A DNA stretch of 64,000 nucleotides from assembly GCF_000740895.1 (NCBI RefSeq), contig NC_025261.1, positions 496,001 through 560,000 on the forward strand, in the 5' to 3' direction. The stretch comes from Theileria orientalis strain Shintoku (lineage: Eukaryota; Apicomplexa; Aconoidasida; Piroplasmida; Theileriidae). A model generated the notes under the pieces. That model saw only the letters and a list, made by a program, of their open reading frames with translations. It ran no database searches and was not told the origin of the DNA. Both the position numbers and the translations under genes were made by a program. Shown one piece after another: positions 44,362-56,164 of this stretch (position 1 is the first letter of the stretch; each line of letters begins with the position of its first letter).

Positions 44362-44729
44362 TTGCGAACGCCCTCACATATTTATGCGAAATTAAAGTTA
44401 AAATACTATTTAAAACCATCATTCAAATCTAATGTACTATATTAGACAAATCTAAACCAGATTCTACGAATAAAAATGACTTAACTCCAAAAATATGCTA
44501 TATATGTGGCTTATGTCAGTGATATGAGTAAACATGAGGTTGACTTGGTTAAGAGGTCGGTCAGTGTTTTGGAGAGTTGTTTGAGGACTGGCATTAGTAG
44601 ACGGCAGTATCCGACGACACACATCGATAACGTTGGCTGTTTTGAAATGCTAACATCGTCGTCAGTCACGAGTCTCTTGTAACGAGTGTATGAAGCTAAT
44701 CTAGGCCGTGTAAATATATTTTTACTTTA
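44362..44729. other. Intergenic region holding the duplicated gene fragment
   Basis: A gap of about 370 bases between the DEAD-box gene's start and the PDE12-like gene's end, both on the minus strand. Apart from the duplicated fragment it is A/T rich and featureless. Confidence 0.6.
44510..44690 (+). pseudogene. Duplicated fragment of the 990-residue gene
   Basis: About 165 bases match 37,540-37,705 of the 990-residue gene, in the same strand orientation. I count five differences, three of them synonymous. The fragment keeps an open frame from ATG 44524 to TAA 44680-44682 (52 residues, including GISRRQYPTTHIDNVGCFEM). It lacks the rest of the gene and has no obvious splice partners. Sequence either side is unrelated. 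It lies between the starts and ends of two minus-strand genes, so it is most likely a non-functional insertion of coding DNA. Confidence 0.85.
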
Positions 44730-47001
44730 TTAAAAATCTACGGCAATCGATAAGTGGTCCGACGGGTACAGTTTTGAGGGCAGTCCTATGTACTCCGATG
44801 CGTCCTCAGCTGATATTCCCGGCATGGTCCTCTTAACCTAAGCGTCCAGGTCATTGATTGCACGTTACCTTTACGTTGTTTGAGTGGAATATGAAGTCCA
44901 GCGTGCCGTTGAACACTTCGCAGTAGTTCGTGAACTCCAGGGGCGTTTGCGCGTACGAGTCCGTGTAGCCCTGATAGTTGTCGACTATGAGGTAGTTGTG
45001 CTTGTCAAACGGCCCGGGCCCCTCCTCAAAGTCTCCCTTGACCGACCTGTACCCCTGGGGTACCATCAGATTCTTGTCGTAAACGAACGTCTCACCTACA
45101 TGGGTTTAATTTCTGATAAGCTTACCTAGCTTCCAGTCCGGATGATCGTACGGTATAAAGCCCTTTCTCACGAAGGTGTGTATCGACTCGTTGGGAAAGG
45201 AGTTGAAATCGCCGCAGATGAGCGTGTACGAGTCTCCGCTGATGTCGAAGCCGTACTTTCTGCTCACTGCCACTTTAAACTTCTCCAGCTCGTTCAGCAG
45301 AACGTACGTCTGCAGCAGTCTTATGTGACTCGCCATCGGGTGGAAGTACAGGTGCGTGTTCGCCAGGAAGACGAACTTGTCGTTGCTTTTGATGCGATAT
45401 AGGCCAAACTGGTACACCGTGTGGTACTTGTCGAAATAGTTGTCCTAAGTGAAGGCATGGCTATTAACACAACTTACGTTGAAAAACAACCAGTTCGTGC
45501 ACAGTCTTTGGATGACCGGTTTATACTCCTCCGTCCTCATTGCGTCCTTGAAGTACATCCCTGCCAGCTCCAGCGGCTCAAAGGCGCTCCTGTTCACGAG
45601 CATTGCGCAGCCCTCGCCCGCCTTCCCTCCCTTAATTGTGAACCAGGAGTGGTACTTCGCCCCGAAGAGGTAGCTTAGGTACTCCGAGTACACCTTTGCC
45701 GAGCACTCCTGCAGGCACAGTATTTGCGGGTTCAGGTAGTTTATTTCCCTTCCGATGAGCTGGTTTCTGTAGTTCGACTCTATGTACTCCGTCGGGCAGT
45801 AGGGGAAGAAGTTTGACGTCGAGTCCGTCGAGGACAGGTACGTGGGCGAGAGTATGTTGAATGACACTATTCTCACGTCGTCCTCCTGGTCCTGCAGCTC
45901 CGGGTTAACCCTGTTTTTGGGCGCCGCGTTAAAGCTGCTGATTCGCTCCAGCTGCCATCCGCAGAATGGCGAGACCTCCACCTTCGACAGGTTCGACTCG
46001 AACACGTCGTACTTCATCAGCTCGTTCGTCACTCGCACCTTTATCTTCTTGCCCAGGTCCGCCAGACTCGGCATGTAGAGCAGGTTGTTTCCCAGCAGGT
46101 TCCCCTCAGCGTCCAGCCACTCCACTGCCACTCGCGCGTATATCTTGTCCTCCTCGTCCTTCGCCACCACCAGTGCCGGGCAGTCCACCATCGACGTGTG
46201 CAGCAGCTTCACCTTTTCCAGCTTCGGGATGTTCGTGTACAGCTTCAGCAGGTTTCCGTTGATCGATATGAACGACGACTTCATGATCGTGTCTTCGCAG
46301 TTCGAGTCCTCGTCGAACGTTTTGAACAGGTTCGTCAGGAAGGACACTGCGTGCTCCGACTCCTCCTCCACGTAGCCTCCTCTATTTTTCGTATCTCTTC
46401 CGCTCTCCGCCTTGTAGAGATTCCTCTTCAGCCTTGCGATTGTCGAACCTATTGTTTCGTTCTTCTCCCTCTCCAGCTTCAGCTTATGCTGATTCCAGAA
46501 CACTGTTAGGTACAATTTGGTCCCCTCCTCTGGTATCCTCGCTATTGCGTAGTTGTTTTCTGACATATCTCGTGATTGACTTTCCGATTCTGTATTTTGC
46601 TGAGTCCACTCGTTCAGGTTTATTGCTTTGCTGATCAAGCTCTTTTCTCTTACTGGTCCTATCAAGTTCGGAATTAACTCGCGAACTAGTGTGCTTGATC
46701 TATCAGTTTGTGGAACACTGAACTCCGATTTACTATGTTCAACGTACCTTATGGTATTTATCAACCTATTCCTTGGTTTTTCATTAAAATATGTTCTAAT
46801 GTTCGATAAGAACAACAAATTATTTTTTACAGGCAGTCTTTTTACTCTATTATGGGTAAGGCAGTTTGACAAGACTCTATTTCTGTAACCATGTAAGCTA
46901 GAGCCTGTATACATGAAATAAAGTATCACACTCAGACTAAAATACTTAACAAAAATCCAATGTAAGGAAACGACAACGGTACAAAGTTGAAATAGGTTCA
47001 T
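44730..47001 (-). CDS. PDE12-like exonuclease/endonuclease/phosphatase-fold nuclease
   Basis: Four exons. The N-terminus (MNLFQLCTVVVSLHWIFVKY) is hydrophobic, followed by a basic region that could be an organellar signal. After a ~300-residue N-terminal domain comes the EEP fold: VRIVSFNILSPTYLSS, NPQILCLQEC (metal-binding Glu), FVFLANTHLYFHP (conserved His), TLICGDFNSFPNES (GDFN), the LDFIFHS strand, and IGLPSKLYPSDHLSIAVDF with the catalytic SDH. The LPS..YPSDH ending and the extra N-terminal domain resemble PDE12, which trims poly(A) and 2'-5' oligoadenylates in mitochondria. The CCR4 deadenylase group is the alternative. Start ATG at 47001. Confidence 0.8.
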
Positions 47002-47212
47002 ATGAGTTATGTTTTATTACCTTTTCGTTGCCCATCTTGTTTATTGAACAATGCCTAAATATAAAGTAAAAGCTCAGCCATTTTTACATGATTTTTCCTA
47101 GAATCCCGATATGGTATTCTTCCACTATTTATTTATATTCTCTTGTGTTTTTTACCCTTTTGAATTATGTATCGTGTTTTATTAATTTTATTTCCCCTGA
47201 ATAATCGTTAAT

Positions 47213-47765
47213 ATGTCCACTTTTGCTCGTCGTCGCATTGTTCAGGACATTACTCGGATTACCAAAGATCCTCCCAAGGGGACCAGCGCTCTTCCCTTTT
47301 CCAACAATATGATGTACTGCCATGCCATTATAAACGGTTCCGAGGGTACCATTTGGGAGTGTGGCACCTTCCACCTCATTATTAAGTTTTCCGAGGACTA
47401 TCCTACCAAGCCTCCCAATGTGCGTTTTCTTTCCAAGATGTTTCACCCTAATAGTAAGTTTTTGCCTCACACACTTTTACTTTTCAGTTTACAATGACGG
47501 CTCTATTTGTCTTGACATTCTTCAGAACCAGTGGACTCCCATGTACGACATTGCTTCCATTCTCATGTCGATTCAGGTACTTTTTTTTACCTTCATTTTT
47601 CTTCAGGCTCTCTTGAACGACCCTAATCCCAAGTCTCCTGCTAACACTGAGGCCTCTGAAATATACACTGATAACTTATTTCTTTACAACAAGCGTGTTC
47701 TTGAGTGCGTTGAGGACAGTTGGCACGTTCCTGTTCTCACCGAGTCCTTCCTCGAGGGGTTTTAA
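47213..47765 (+). CDS. RAD6/UBE2A-type ubiquitin-conjugating enzyme E2
   Basis: Three exons. The UBC fold begins [20 protein letters not shown], the RAD6 pattern. Key parts: [40 protein letters not shown], then after intron 1 the active-site block [13 protein letters not shown] (catalytic Cys), and after intron 2 [20 protein letters not shown]. The C-terminal helix runs on to FLEGF. RAD6 ubiquitylates PCNA and histone H2B and serves N-end-rule degradation. Length (~150 residues) is normal. It is divergent from the PDE12-like gene with a ~210-base promoter region and convergent with CCT5. Confidence 0.9.
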
Positions 47766-47955
47766 TTATAAAATTTCTGTAATATTTAATGTTTGTGAGT
47801 GAAGTACATATTTACAAACGTGTGTAATTTCTCATTTGTTCTTACGTAACTATAAGTGTGTGTACTTGCTCATTCTGGCCGACATGACTATATCTGTATG
47901 TGTGAGTGAGTGCAAGAGTGTAGAGGTGTGTACGCGTAGTCGGTATACATTAGTC
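47766..47955. repeat. TG-rich alternating run between convergent genes
   Basis: Contains gtgtgtac, gtatgtgtgagtgagtg and ggtgtgtacgcg in the gap between the convergent ends of the E2 and CCT5 genes. Confidence 0.55.
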
Positions 47956-50090
47956 CTAGTTGTTGAAGTCAGTTGGCGTTATCACGTCGTCTATCTTGAG
48001 TATCATCTTCACGACCTGCGTCGCCAGGGACAGCTGCTGCACCTTCGAGTGCAGAGACTCGAAGATTCCCTGGTTCGCGAGGTCGTCGATCTCCAGGTTC
48101 ATGCAGTCTATCCCTATCCTCGGGTTCCCCTCCTTGATCTGCCTCGCCTTCGCCCTCGTCACGAAGTCGAAGGAGTTTAAACCCGAGTTGTCTGCCAGCG
48201 CCAGCGGCAGTGAGAGCAGTGCTTCTGCGAATCCTGTCACTGAGTACTGCTCCAGTGTGTTAAACTGTGCCGCTGCCTTTTCCACTGCTATTGAGCAGGC
48301 TATTTCTGGCGATCCTCCTCCTGCCACCACCTTCGAGTCTCTGATCAGGTTCCTTACGCAGCATATTGCGTCGTGCATTGACCTTTCCGTCTCCGCCACT
48401 GCCATCTGATTACCTCCTCTTATGAGCACTGTTACTGCCTTCGTGTTTGGGCACCCTGTACTTACATTAGTAATTCTACTTATTTTAAAACCACTGCAGT
48501 CGACCATTAAAATGGCGTGCTTACACATTTTTTTCCTGACACTTACCTTCTATCACTACTACTTCTGAGTGCTCTGTTCCTGTTGCTATCTCTCTAATCA
48601 GCTTTGCGCTTCCCAGTTTTTCTGGCGTTAAGTCTTCGAACCTTGCTACTATTTGTCCTCCTGTCGCTATTGCTATTAGTTCCATCTCCACTCCTCCCAC
48701 CCAGCGCACTGCTGGTATTCCTCTTTGCATCAGCAAATGGTTCGCTTCATCATCGAATCCCCATTGGCAAATGACCTATATTGTTTTATCATATTAGCTT
48801 AGTTATTGTTCAAGTGCTAACAACCAAGTTAATGTGTATATACTAGTGTGTCAATGTCGTATACTGATAGCTGCGCTAATTTCTGTGTGCTGATAACCAT
48901 GTAGATGTGCGTATATTCTAATGTGAGTATAATTGGATAAACCACTCTACTCTATCTGTCTGCCTTTACTAATACATCTACAGCCATCGCTGGACTTACA
49001 AAGTTTGCTCCTGACTTCTCCACCTTTTCTATCATGTCCAAGAAGTACTTCTGTTCACATTCTTGAAGCTTCTCGTAGCTTTCCACGTCCTTGATTTCTA
49101 TCTTATTCTTCGTCTTCGGTTTCGGCTAAAAATTATTATGTATTCGTTATATCTACTTATCCAAATCAACTCCTATTAACTTTGTAGATGCACTCTGTTT
49201 AACTTACTGGTTCAAATGGGCACGTCAGTATTGCTATCTTTGCGTCATGCGTCGTTTTTTTCATCTGGGAGTGGCTCAGGTCCTTGTTGAGCACTATTCC
49301 ATGGATCAGCTCCGTCTGCTCCAGTCTTCCTCCCGGCTTACTCTCAATCTACATTACGTCTATTTTATCTCAACTCTCACCTTTATCAGGTCTAGGTTGA
49401 CGTCTCTTCTCTCTCTATCTGCCACTGCCAGTACTGCTTTCACTGCCACTTCTGAGAGGTGTTCTTGGCAGCTTGACACTACTTTCGAGCCCAGTGACGT
49501 GAAGGCCGCTTGTTTTCTATAGAATCCGTTATTTTCCGTTCCTTGTCTCACTACCAACTACTATTTAATTTACTTACAGGAGCTTGCACTCATCGCTGTA
49601 TATATCTTGCTCCACTGCTATTTCCTTAAGTCTTGAGACTGCTATTGCGCAGGCTTGTTCGAATCCGTCCGCAATGTGTAGAGGGTGCAGTCCTCTGTCC
49701 AGGAACTTGAGCGCCTTGTCAAGCAGTGCTCCTGCGAGGATCACAACTCCTGTTGTTCCGTCGCCCACTTCCTCGTCCTGGCTCCTCGACAGGTCCACCA
49801 GCAGCTTTGCACATTGGTGCTGTATCTGAACACCAATTTAGATCGCCTTCTCAACTTACTTCCATCTTCTCCAGCATTGTTGCTCCGTCGTTCGTTATTG
49901 TCACTTGTCCGTCGGGGCCAACTATGATTTTATCCATTCCTTTGGGTCCTAGTGATGTCGAGAGTGTATCTGACACTGCGCGTGCTGCTAGTATGTTAGA
50001 TTTATGTGCTTCCAGTCCCGTTATTCTCTTCTTTTCCTCTTCTCTAACTATCACGAACGGTTTCCCAAACTCATCTACTGCTACGTTCAT
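47956..50090 (-). CDS. CCT5: T-complex chaperonin subunit epsilon (CCT5)
   Basis: About seven exons. The N-terminus ([20 protein letters not shown]) and [19 protein letters not shown], then [14 protein letters not shown] and [19 protein letters not shown], are the group II chaperonin ATP-site motifs. Later exons give [40 protein letters not shown] and [19 protein letters not shown]. The C-terminus is [19 protein letters not shown] ... [24 protein letters not shown] and the [19 protein letters not shown] block point to epsilon. CCT folds actin and tubulin in the cytosol. The start is ATG 50090; the frame above starts only with GTG. The C-terminus replaces the usual GGM tail with DFNN. Confidence 0.9.
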
Positions 50091-50373
50091 TTTCTGCACT
50101 GTAAAACGATTTATTCACCTTTTTTCATTAAACTTACTTTTTACTTCACTTTTTATATTAAATATGAAATATTATTTACACTTTTGTTATTACAATTATT
50201 ATTTGCCTTACTTTTATTTTTTTAACAAATATTTACTGCTCAACTATGAAGTGTAACGGGAGACATAATATGTGGTTAAAAAATTGAATACTTAATTTAC
50301 TAAATTATTTTACGCGTACGAATTTAGTACAAATTTAATTTTATGTTTATTTGTACGGTTAACAGTTCGGCTT

Positions 50374-51165
50374 TTACGTTCTAACCTTGTGTAGCACAAG
50401 GTACAGGAGAAGTACTATTACAAACAATGCTATTCCAACCGTTGTATATTTTCTGACCATGTAATCTCGATTCAATTTTTTCGATGCGAATCTGAACTTT
50501 TGTGTTTGTTGCTTCAGTCCGTCTGCCATCCTTCCGATATCTGAAAGGTGTGTGAGATTCTATTCAAATACTAACCTTCTAGGTTTTCTCCTCTCGACAA
50601 TATTTCGTCTATGTTTTTCTTCATTATGTTCGTCACTTCACTCAGGCTGCTGTTTATCATATTCAATGATTTCACCGAATCCGGGTTTTTGAACTCATTC
50701 TTTATTTTATATATTCTACGATCTGAAATATTTTAAATTTTACTTCTATCGATTTATCTTACCGAATGATATGAAATGGTATGGCTTCTTTATACTTGCT
50801 ATTGCCGATGTGAACGTAACATGGGTCGAGCTGAATTGCTTCATAACTTCCTCCGTGAACGCCTGGCAAATCTGCGCTAAAAACAGGAATAATATTTTTT
50901 TAGGCTGTTCCGAGGGTGCTATGCACATATAACATACTCCCTCCTCCACTATGTAATGGTATGACATTTCCCCTTCTAGGACAGAACATTTAGTTTCTTT
51001 AGAGGACAAATTTTTACAAATCATGCGCGAATTCATTTTTATTGTCTGTAGGTCTACCTTTTTCCTCTGTTGTGTGTTCATGTTAAGATTTAGGTTCCCC
51101 TCGTTCCATATTTCCACCAGGGGCAGAGCGTCAGACGATCTACACAATATTACTATATCCGCCAT
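50374..51165 (-). CDS. SEC22: SEC22-type longin R-SNARE
   Basis: Three exons. Exon 1 holds an N-terminal longin domain (MADIVILCRSSDALPLVEIW ... EGEMSYHYIVEEGVCYMCIA ... LFLAQICQAFTEEV). The second encodes most of the SNARE helix (LNMINSSLSEVTNIMKKNI, then EILSRGENLE with the zero-layer Arg). The third continues DIGRMADGLKQQTQKFRFAS and ends in a membrane anchor (VGIALFVIVLLLYLVLHKV). SEC22 acts in ER-Golgi vesicle fusion. Total about 215 residues, normal for the family. The internal order longin, R-SNARE, tail anchor is unambiguous; YKT6 is excluded by the anchor. Confidence 0.85.
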
Positions 51166-51440
51166 TATCTATTATACATTATACTTACAAACAACTGGAT
51201 TTTACTAAAAATTTAAAAAATTAAAAGTATATTTTTTGTTTTCTGTCTGAATGGTGTTACAATGTCAACCATACACACTGGCTGAAAAATTTGCGGCGTA
51301 TAAAATACACTTGTGATTAAAACATTATTCTCGATCGTTCTTTTGACCTTTTTGTGACTATACTGTGTTACTCTTCGTAGGAGAGTTTCCCTTCCTCCCT
51401 GTGTATTCATTATAACATATACATTTTAGTCTATTTTTGA

Positions 51441-51977
51441 CTAATTACTATCTAATGCCAACTTGAGGGCCTTTATTGTTTTATATTCATCGTAGTGTTT
51501 CTTGCGTTGTTCTTCAAATAGTTTTTTCTTTTCTGTATCTTCCTTTATTTCCAGCAGCCTGTGTACTACTTCTTCTCTCATCGATTGCTGAACCTGTAAA
51601 TTCATCGGCATTTACGTTTACTCATTTTAATTTCCTTCCGTATTTACTGTCTATTTACTCAGTTTTTATTACTATTATTGGTGTGTACCTGAGTTAGCCT
51701 CTCGGCTTTTGCGGCGAAATCTTCCTCCGATCCAGAATCCTGTAAAATCGTTTAAAATAGGCTCAGAAACACAGGTTTCAAATATTTCCACTTACCCAGG
51801 TTTCGTAGTTGAATGGTGTCGATATTTCTGGTATTTTCATCCTCGTACCACGTTCCTTGTCCTGTTCTCTTATACAGTTTTCGTCCCAGGATATTGTCTT
51901 TTTTCTATTCGTTTGTTTTATTAAAATTGATTTTCAACATACTTGCGATTAGGGTCCTTTTCCTTTGAAAGAGCCAT
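51441..51977 (-). CDS. Protein phosphatase inhibitor 2 (IPP-2) homologue
   Basis: Four small exons. They give MALSKEKDPNRK, then the PP1-binding region with KTISWDENCIREQDK and RMKIPEISTPFNYET, matching the family pattern (K..WDE.NI ... MKI.EP.TPY). The third exon holds the acidic DSGSEEDFAAKAERL. The last has REEVVHRLLEIKEDTEKKKL and FEEQRKKHYDEYKTIK, corresponding to the conserved F...RK.HY.E motif that blocks the PP1 active site. About 130 residues, shorter than animal IPP-2 but like other parasite forms. It inhibits or chaperones PP1 catalytic subunits. Confidence 0.8.
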
Positions 51978-52238
51978 TGCAATAAACTTATGCGTTTATT
52001 CTTATATATATTATAAACATCAATTTATTTCCATGACTTTTGGTTAAATTATTTATTAAACAGGTAAATTCATTTCAATTGTCCGTTTTTGGTTAATCTA
52101 CCGGGTTAAATTCATTTATTATTAGTGACTCAATTCTTCCCACACTCCATAATTTTATGTACAATATAATACACACATTAATTTGAAATCTCTTTTATTC
52201 AGTCCAGGTTTCCTTTTGATTCTCTTTTGTTTTGGAAT

Positions 52239-54547
52239 CTATGACTTTTCTTTGAACCAATTAGGCACATATGTTGTTAACCACTGTTCTGATATTTCCG
52301 TTATGTTTTGTATGTAATTTTTCTTCGTCAGTATGCAATCATTGAATACAACATGGCTACACATCGCGTTTGTCAAAATGACTTTAAAATACCTTGGTGG
52401 TGGCCTTTTGTTGAACATCACTGACGCTGGGTGTATATACACTGTCTGGTTATTCACCTAAGTGCGATTAATTTTTCACCGTGTTCCCTACCAGTGTTTT
52501 GTATGACTTTGAGTCCTGGGCGAACCTTGCTGCGTGTGTCCAGGTTCCCTTTGCTAGGCACATTCTCACCTGATCCCACTCCGATGCGTCCTTGCACTTT
52601 GTTATGTTTTTTACGTTAAACGGCTCCGACGTCACCAGCGACACCAGCTGATTCCTGATGTCCAGCGCCCTCAGCAGTGAGTGGTGGTTTATTGCGAACT
52701 CCTTTGAGAACTTCTCCCTCGAGTTGGCCTAGTACAGATTAGTCGGTTAGTTACCCAAATCTAGCCCTAGTCTTAACTATCTAATATTTATCTGGCTGAG
52801 CCAACATTTTCCCATAGGTCGTAGAGGTTCAAGAGGGTCAGGTGGTCTCCGTGCTTGTTGTACAAGTTGCTCCGTAGCTTCACTCCTTCCGGGTTGTACT
52901 TCTCTGTTCGTTTTGTGATCCGTGGTTTTTACCTGTGTCAAACAGCGATATTTCTGAGGACAGCATCGACACGATCGTTAATATCTCCGAGGTGCATCCG
53001 AATTCGAATGACGTGATTAGCAGCTTCGAGTGCAGAGGCAACAGTGGTATCCTCGCCATCAGCTTCCTACCCTTCCATTATATATCTAGTGCGTACCCTG
53101 TTTTCGTCAAACTCCCTTCGGAATCCAGTGCTCCTAGTCTATACAGGTTTAATGCTGCTGATAAAATTGTGTTCTTTTCCGGCGGGTCCATGAATGGGAA
53201 CTCCAGGATATCCTTAACTCCAATCATCTGCAGCAATTTTATCCCCTTTACCCAACTCACCTTCAGCTCCAAGAATATGAACGAGAAGTCTACCAGGTGT
53301 ATTTCCGGCGTCGTGAACTGCGGCATTTCTTCGTACGAGTCCCGTGTATACAGCCTGTATATCCTTCCTGCACGTTCTTGTTTTCTCATCTCGTACCTGG
53401 ACCCTCTCTTCCTGCCCTTCCTGCTCTCTGCTTCGCTGACGCCTTCGATGTTATCGTCAGCGTCAGGGACTCCAGGTTGTGCTTCGCGTTATACTTCCTC
53501 TGCTTCACCAGTCCCGTGTCCACCACGTACGTGATTCCCGGTATCGTCAGCGACGTTTCTGCGATGTTCGTTGCCAGCACTACCTTTCTTGAGTTCTGAG
53601 TTGTTTTCTTGAAGACCAGGTACTGCTTATCTATTGACAGTGCCGAGTACAGCGGCACTATATCCAGTGCCTTCCACAAGTTCATTTTATACTTGTTATC
53701 TCCAAACTTAACGTAGAGCCTTCTACTCTTCTTCACTGGGCCCATCGATTCCTGGAGCTGCGATATCTTCTCCTTTATGAGCTTCTCCAGCAGCTCTATG
53801 TCCTCCTGGCCTGGCAGAAACACCAGTATGTCTCCCTGCCGTGTTGTTAGGTTTATTTTAAACACTGCTATCATGGCTGCCTATTTTTACATCAATTTAT
53901 TGTCTTATGCCACTCTAACTGCCTATTTATATCCTTGTATATCTATTTACCTCTATGTAGTCTTCAAATGGCTTCGGTGTGTAGTATATTTCCACTGGGA
54001 AGTGCTTTCCTGGCACTTTAATTACTGCTGAATTTGTGAAAAAATCTGAAAATATGCTTGATTCTATTGTTGCTGACATTATTATCAGCTTCAGGTCCGG
54101 CCTTTTCGGCAACGCCAGCTTGATTATTCCCAGCAGTATGTCTGACCTGATCGACCTCTCGTGGACCTCGTCGACCACTATTACTGAGTATTTGCTCAAG
54201 GTAGGATCTGTTGTCGCTTCTCTCATGAGGATTCCGTCCGTTACGTACTTTATTCTCGTCCTGTCGCTGGTCTTGTTCATGAATCGCACGCTGAATCCTA
54301 CTGTGCCTCCCACTTCTGATTTCATCAGCTTTGACACGTATCTGCACAGTGAAATTGCTGCCACTCTTCGTGGCTGTGTTACTACCACCTTTTCTCCATC
54401 TTTCAGGTACTCCTTGTACACCAGGATTGGGACTGTGGTCGATTTTCCGCTCCCCGTTGAGCCTTCTATTATTACAAACTGATTTTCTCTTATCTTTTCT
54501 AATATTTCCCCCTTTACTGCCTCTATCGGCAACTCTCCATGGTTCAT
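52239..54547 (-). CDS. DEAH-box RNA helicase
   Basis: Seven or so exons. The N-terminus lacks any S1 or RS extension and starts straight at the helicase core: FVIIEGSTGSGKSTTVP (Walker A), VVVTQPRRVAAISL, FSVRFMNKTSDRTRIKY, IVVDEVHERSIRSD (motif II as DEVH, a DEAH variant), LIIMSATIESSIFSDFF, ILVFLPGQEDIELL, VVLATNIAETSLTIPG, and KQRAGRAGREGPG. The HA2 and OB-fold follow (ALNLYRLGALDSEGSLTKTG; VYIHPASVMFNKRPPPRYF; WLTTYVPNWFKE). The compact form resembles DHX35/DHX40/DHX33-type enzymes more than spliceosomal PRP22. Start ATG 54547. Confidence 0.85.
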
Positions 54548-54703
54548 TTTGTCTGATCTTCCTCCCCTGCCTCACATACAATCATTCGTCCTAACTTTTA
54601 CTAAACGCTTACACATTTAGTCACAAATTTACCAAACTTGCGCACATATATTCACCTTTCTGTTCCCCCTGTTTAAATATGTATTCATCTAAATATACAT
54701 ACA

Positions 54704-56164
54704 TTACTCGATCTTGTGGACCTTCCTCTTCAGGTAGTGCAGAGTCGCCACCAGCGCCAGCTGCATGCCCACCAGCACGTCCACGAAGATGAGCATCTGT
54801 GTGATCCATCCGAAGCTCGCCAGCAGCTCCTGGAAGACTGCGCTCGCCCCGAACGTCACCAGCCCTGCCAGCGCGTTAAGCGTTCCCAGGATCAGCGTGT
54901 TGATCTCCGGGTCGAACGTCTCCACTGCGAAGAGCCATATCTGCCCGTTGCTGTAGGCTGTGAACATCGAGTAGCACACGATTGAGAGTATCTTCGTGCA
55001 GCGGTGCGGCAGTACCACCAGGATCATGCTCAGCAGCAGACATGCCACCTCGTACCACATGATCGGCATCGAGCCCAGCTTGTCCAGGAAGGGCGAGGCC
55101 AGGATCGCCACTGCGAACGAGGAGGCGATTCCCACCGACAGGTACCCTCTCTCGGCCTGGTTGTACAGCCTGCTCGTGATGATAACGTAGTAGGTGGCTG
55201 CGATTGTGATGATCGTGAAGATAAGCGCCAGGATAAGCATGTGGCTCGAGAGCATCGACCTTTTCAGCAGGTCGAACTTAGCGCTCGTCACTCCGAAGAT
55301 TGAGAGGAACCTGTCTCTTCTGCTCCTTCTTCTCGAGCTTCTGCTCGTTTCGTCTCCCCAGGCCACTCTTCTCGGCGACTCGAGTTGCGATTCCATGTTG
55401 CTCAGCTGGTATGCGTTGTCGATTTCGCACTGTTCGTAGAACCTTCTCGGCGGGTAGTACAGCATGAACAGTACGAAGAGCACTCCTCCCGTCAGTGCTG
55501 CGTACGTCAGCATTACGTACGAGAACTTAAAGTTCAGCTCCCACACCATGTACTTCATCAGGATCGGGATGAACATTCCTGCTGAGATTGTCGAGGTGAG
55601 CAGCGACGTGATCAGCAGCTTTCTTTTCGGGAATAGCATTGCTGCGTTAAAGCTCGGGAATACTATGAAGTCCATTCCAAATCCCACCATGATTGCTCCC
55701 GGTATATACATTCTGAATGAGCTGTTTGAGAATCCCAGCGTCACGATGCCCAGGAACATCGAGGTTGCTCCCATCATGCTCGATATCTTTGCTCCCAGCG
55801 CCACGTTTGCTGCCGACGCGAAGATCGAGCCCATGAAGGTCGACCCTGTCACTGTCAGCAGCACTGCGTTAATCGCCATGTCTCTCAGCTCGCACGTGAA
55901 CTCTCCTGGCGCTCCCTCCACTGCTCTCCTCGCTCCCTCTTCCTCGCACAGCCATCCGTACGCTCCTGACTTGATGAACATTTCGTAGAACGACGGGTAC
56001 GCCCACATGAACCTTCCCAGTGTCAGCATTCCGTAGAGTGCTATTCCCAGGAACACGTATCTGTTAACTCCGTATTCCTTACACTGCGTTTTCGCGTCTC
56101 TTCCATTTTTTGTGTTTACTAACTCCTTCAGTGAATGTTTAAAATGAAGACGGTATTTTCCCAT
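54704..56164 (-). CDS. Major facilitator superfamily transporter, ApiAT/SLC43-like
   Basis: A single exon of 486 codons with about twelve transmembrane helices and a charged central loop (residues ~255-300, SRRRSRRDRFLSIFG). The first helix and loop (YVFLGIALYGMLTLGRFMWA ... SGAYGWLCEEEG) resemble the SLC43/NPT1-like apicomplexan amino-acid transporters, which import cationic, neutral or aromatic amino acids. Other helices include MYIPGAIMVGFGMDFIVFPS and MLILALIFTIITIAATYYVI. No drug-efflux signature was seen. Substrate is not predictable from what I can see. High G/C third positions mark it as strongly codon-biased. Confidence 0.7.
   Translation of the reverse strand: MGKYRLHFKHSLKELVNTKNGRDAKTQCKEYGVNRYVFLGIALYGMLTLGRFMWAYPSFYEMFIKSGAYGWLCEEEGARRAVEGAPGEFTCELRDMAINAVLLTVTGSTFMGSIFASAANVALGAKISSMMGATSMFLGIVTLGFSNSSFRMYIPGAIMVGFGMDFIVFPSFNAAMLFPKRKLLITSLLTSTISAGMFIPILMKYMVWELNFKFSYVMLTYAALTGGVLFVLFMLYYPPRRFYEQCEIDNAYQLSNMESQLESPRRVAWGDETSRSSRRRSRRDRFLSIFGVTSAKFDLLKRSMLSSHMLILALIFTIITIAATYYVIITSRLYNQAERGYLSVGIASSFAVAILASPFLDKLGSMPIMWYEVACLLLSMILVVLPHRCTKILSIVCYSMFTAYSNGQIWLFAVETFDPEINTLILGTLNALAGLVTFGASAVFQELLASFGWITQMLIFVDVLVGMQLALVATLHYLKRKVHKIE

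Noticed and set aside
47165..47470. Open frame on the minus strand (101 codons)
   Set aside because: Antisense to the RAD6-type E2 gene, which has all family motifs.
48451..48528. Reading the CCT5 exon upstream through 48,528
   Set aside because: The chaperonin alignment skips from VVVIEG to CPNTKAV, and a GTAAG...TACAG intron removes exactly this stretch.
51213..51410. 65-codon open frame with ATG on the minus strand
   Set aside because: Lies in an A/T-rich gap between SEC22 and the IPP-2 gene, with no family or targeting signal; cannot be told from chance.
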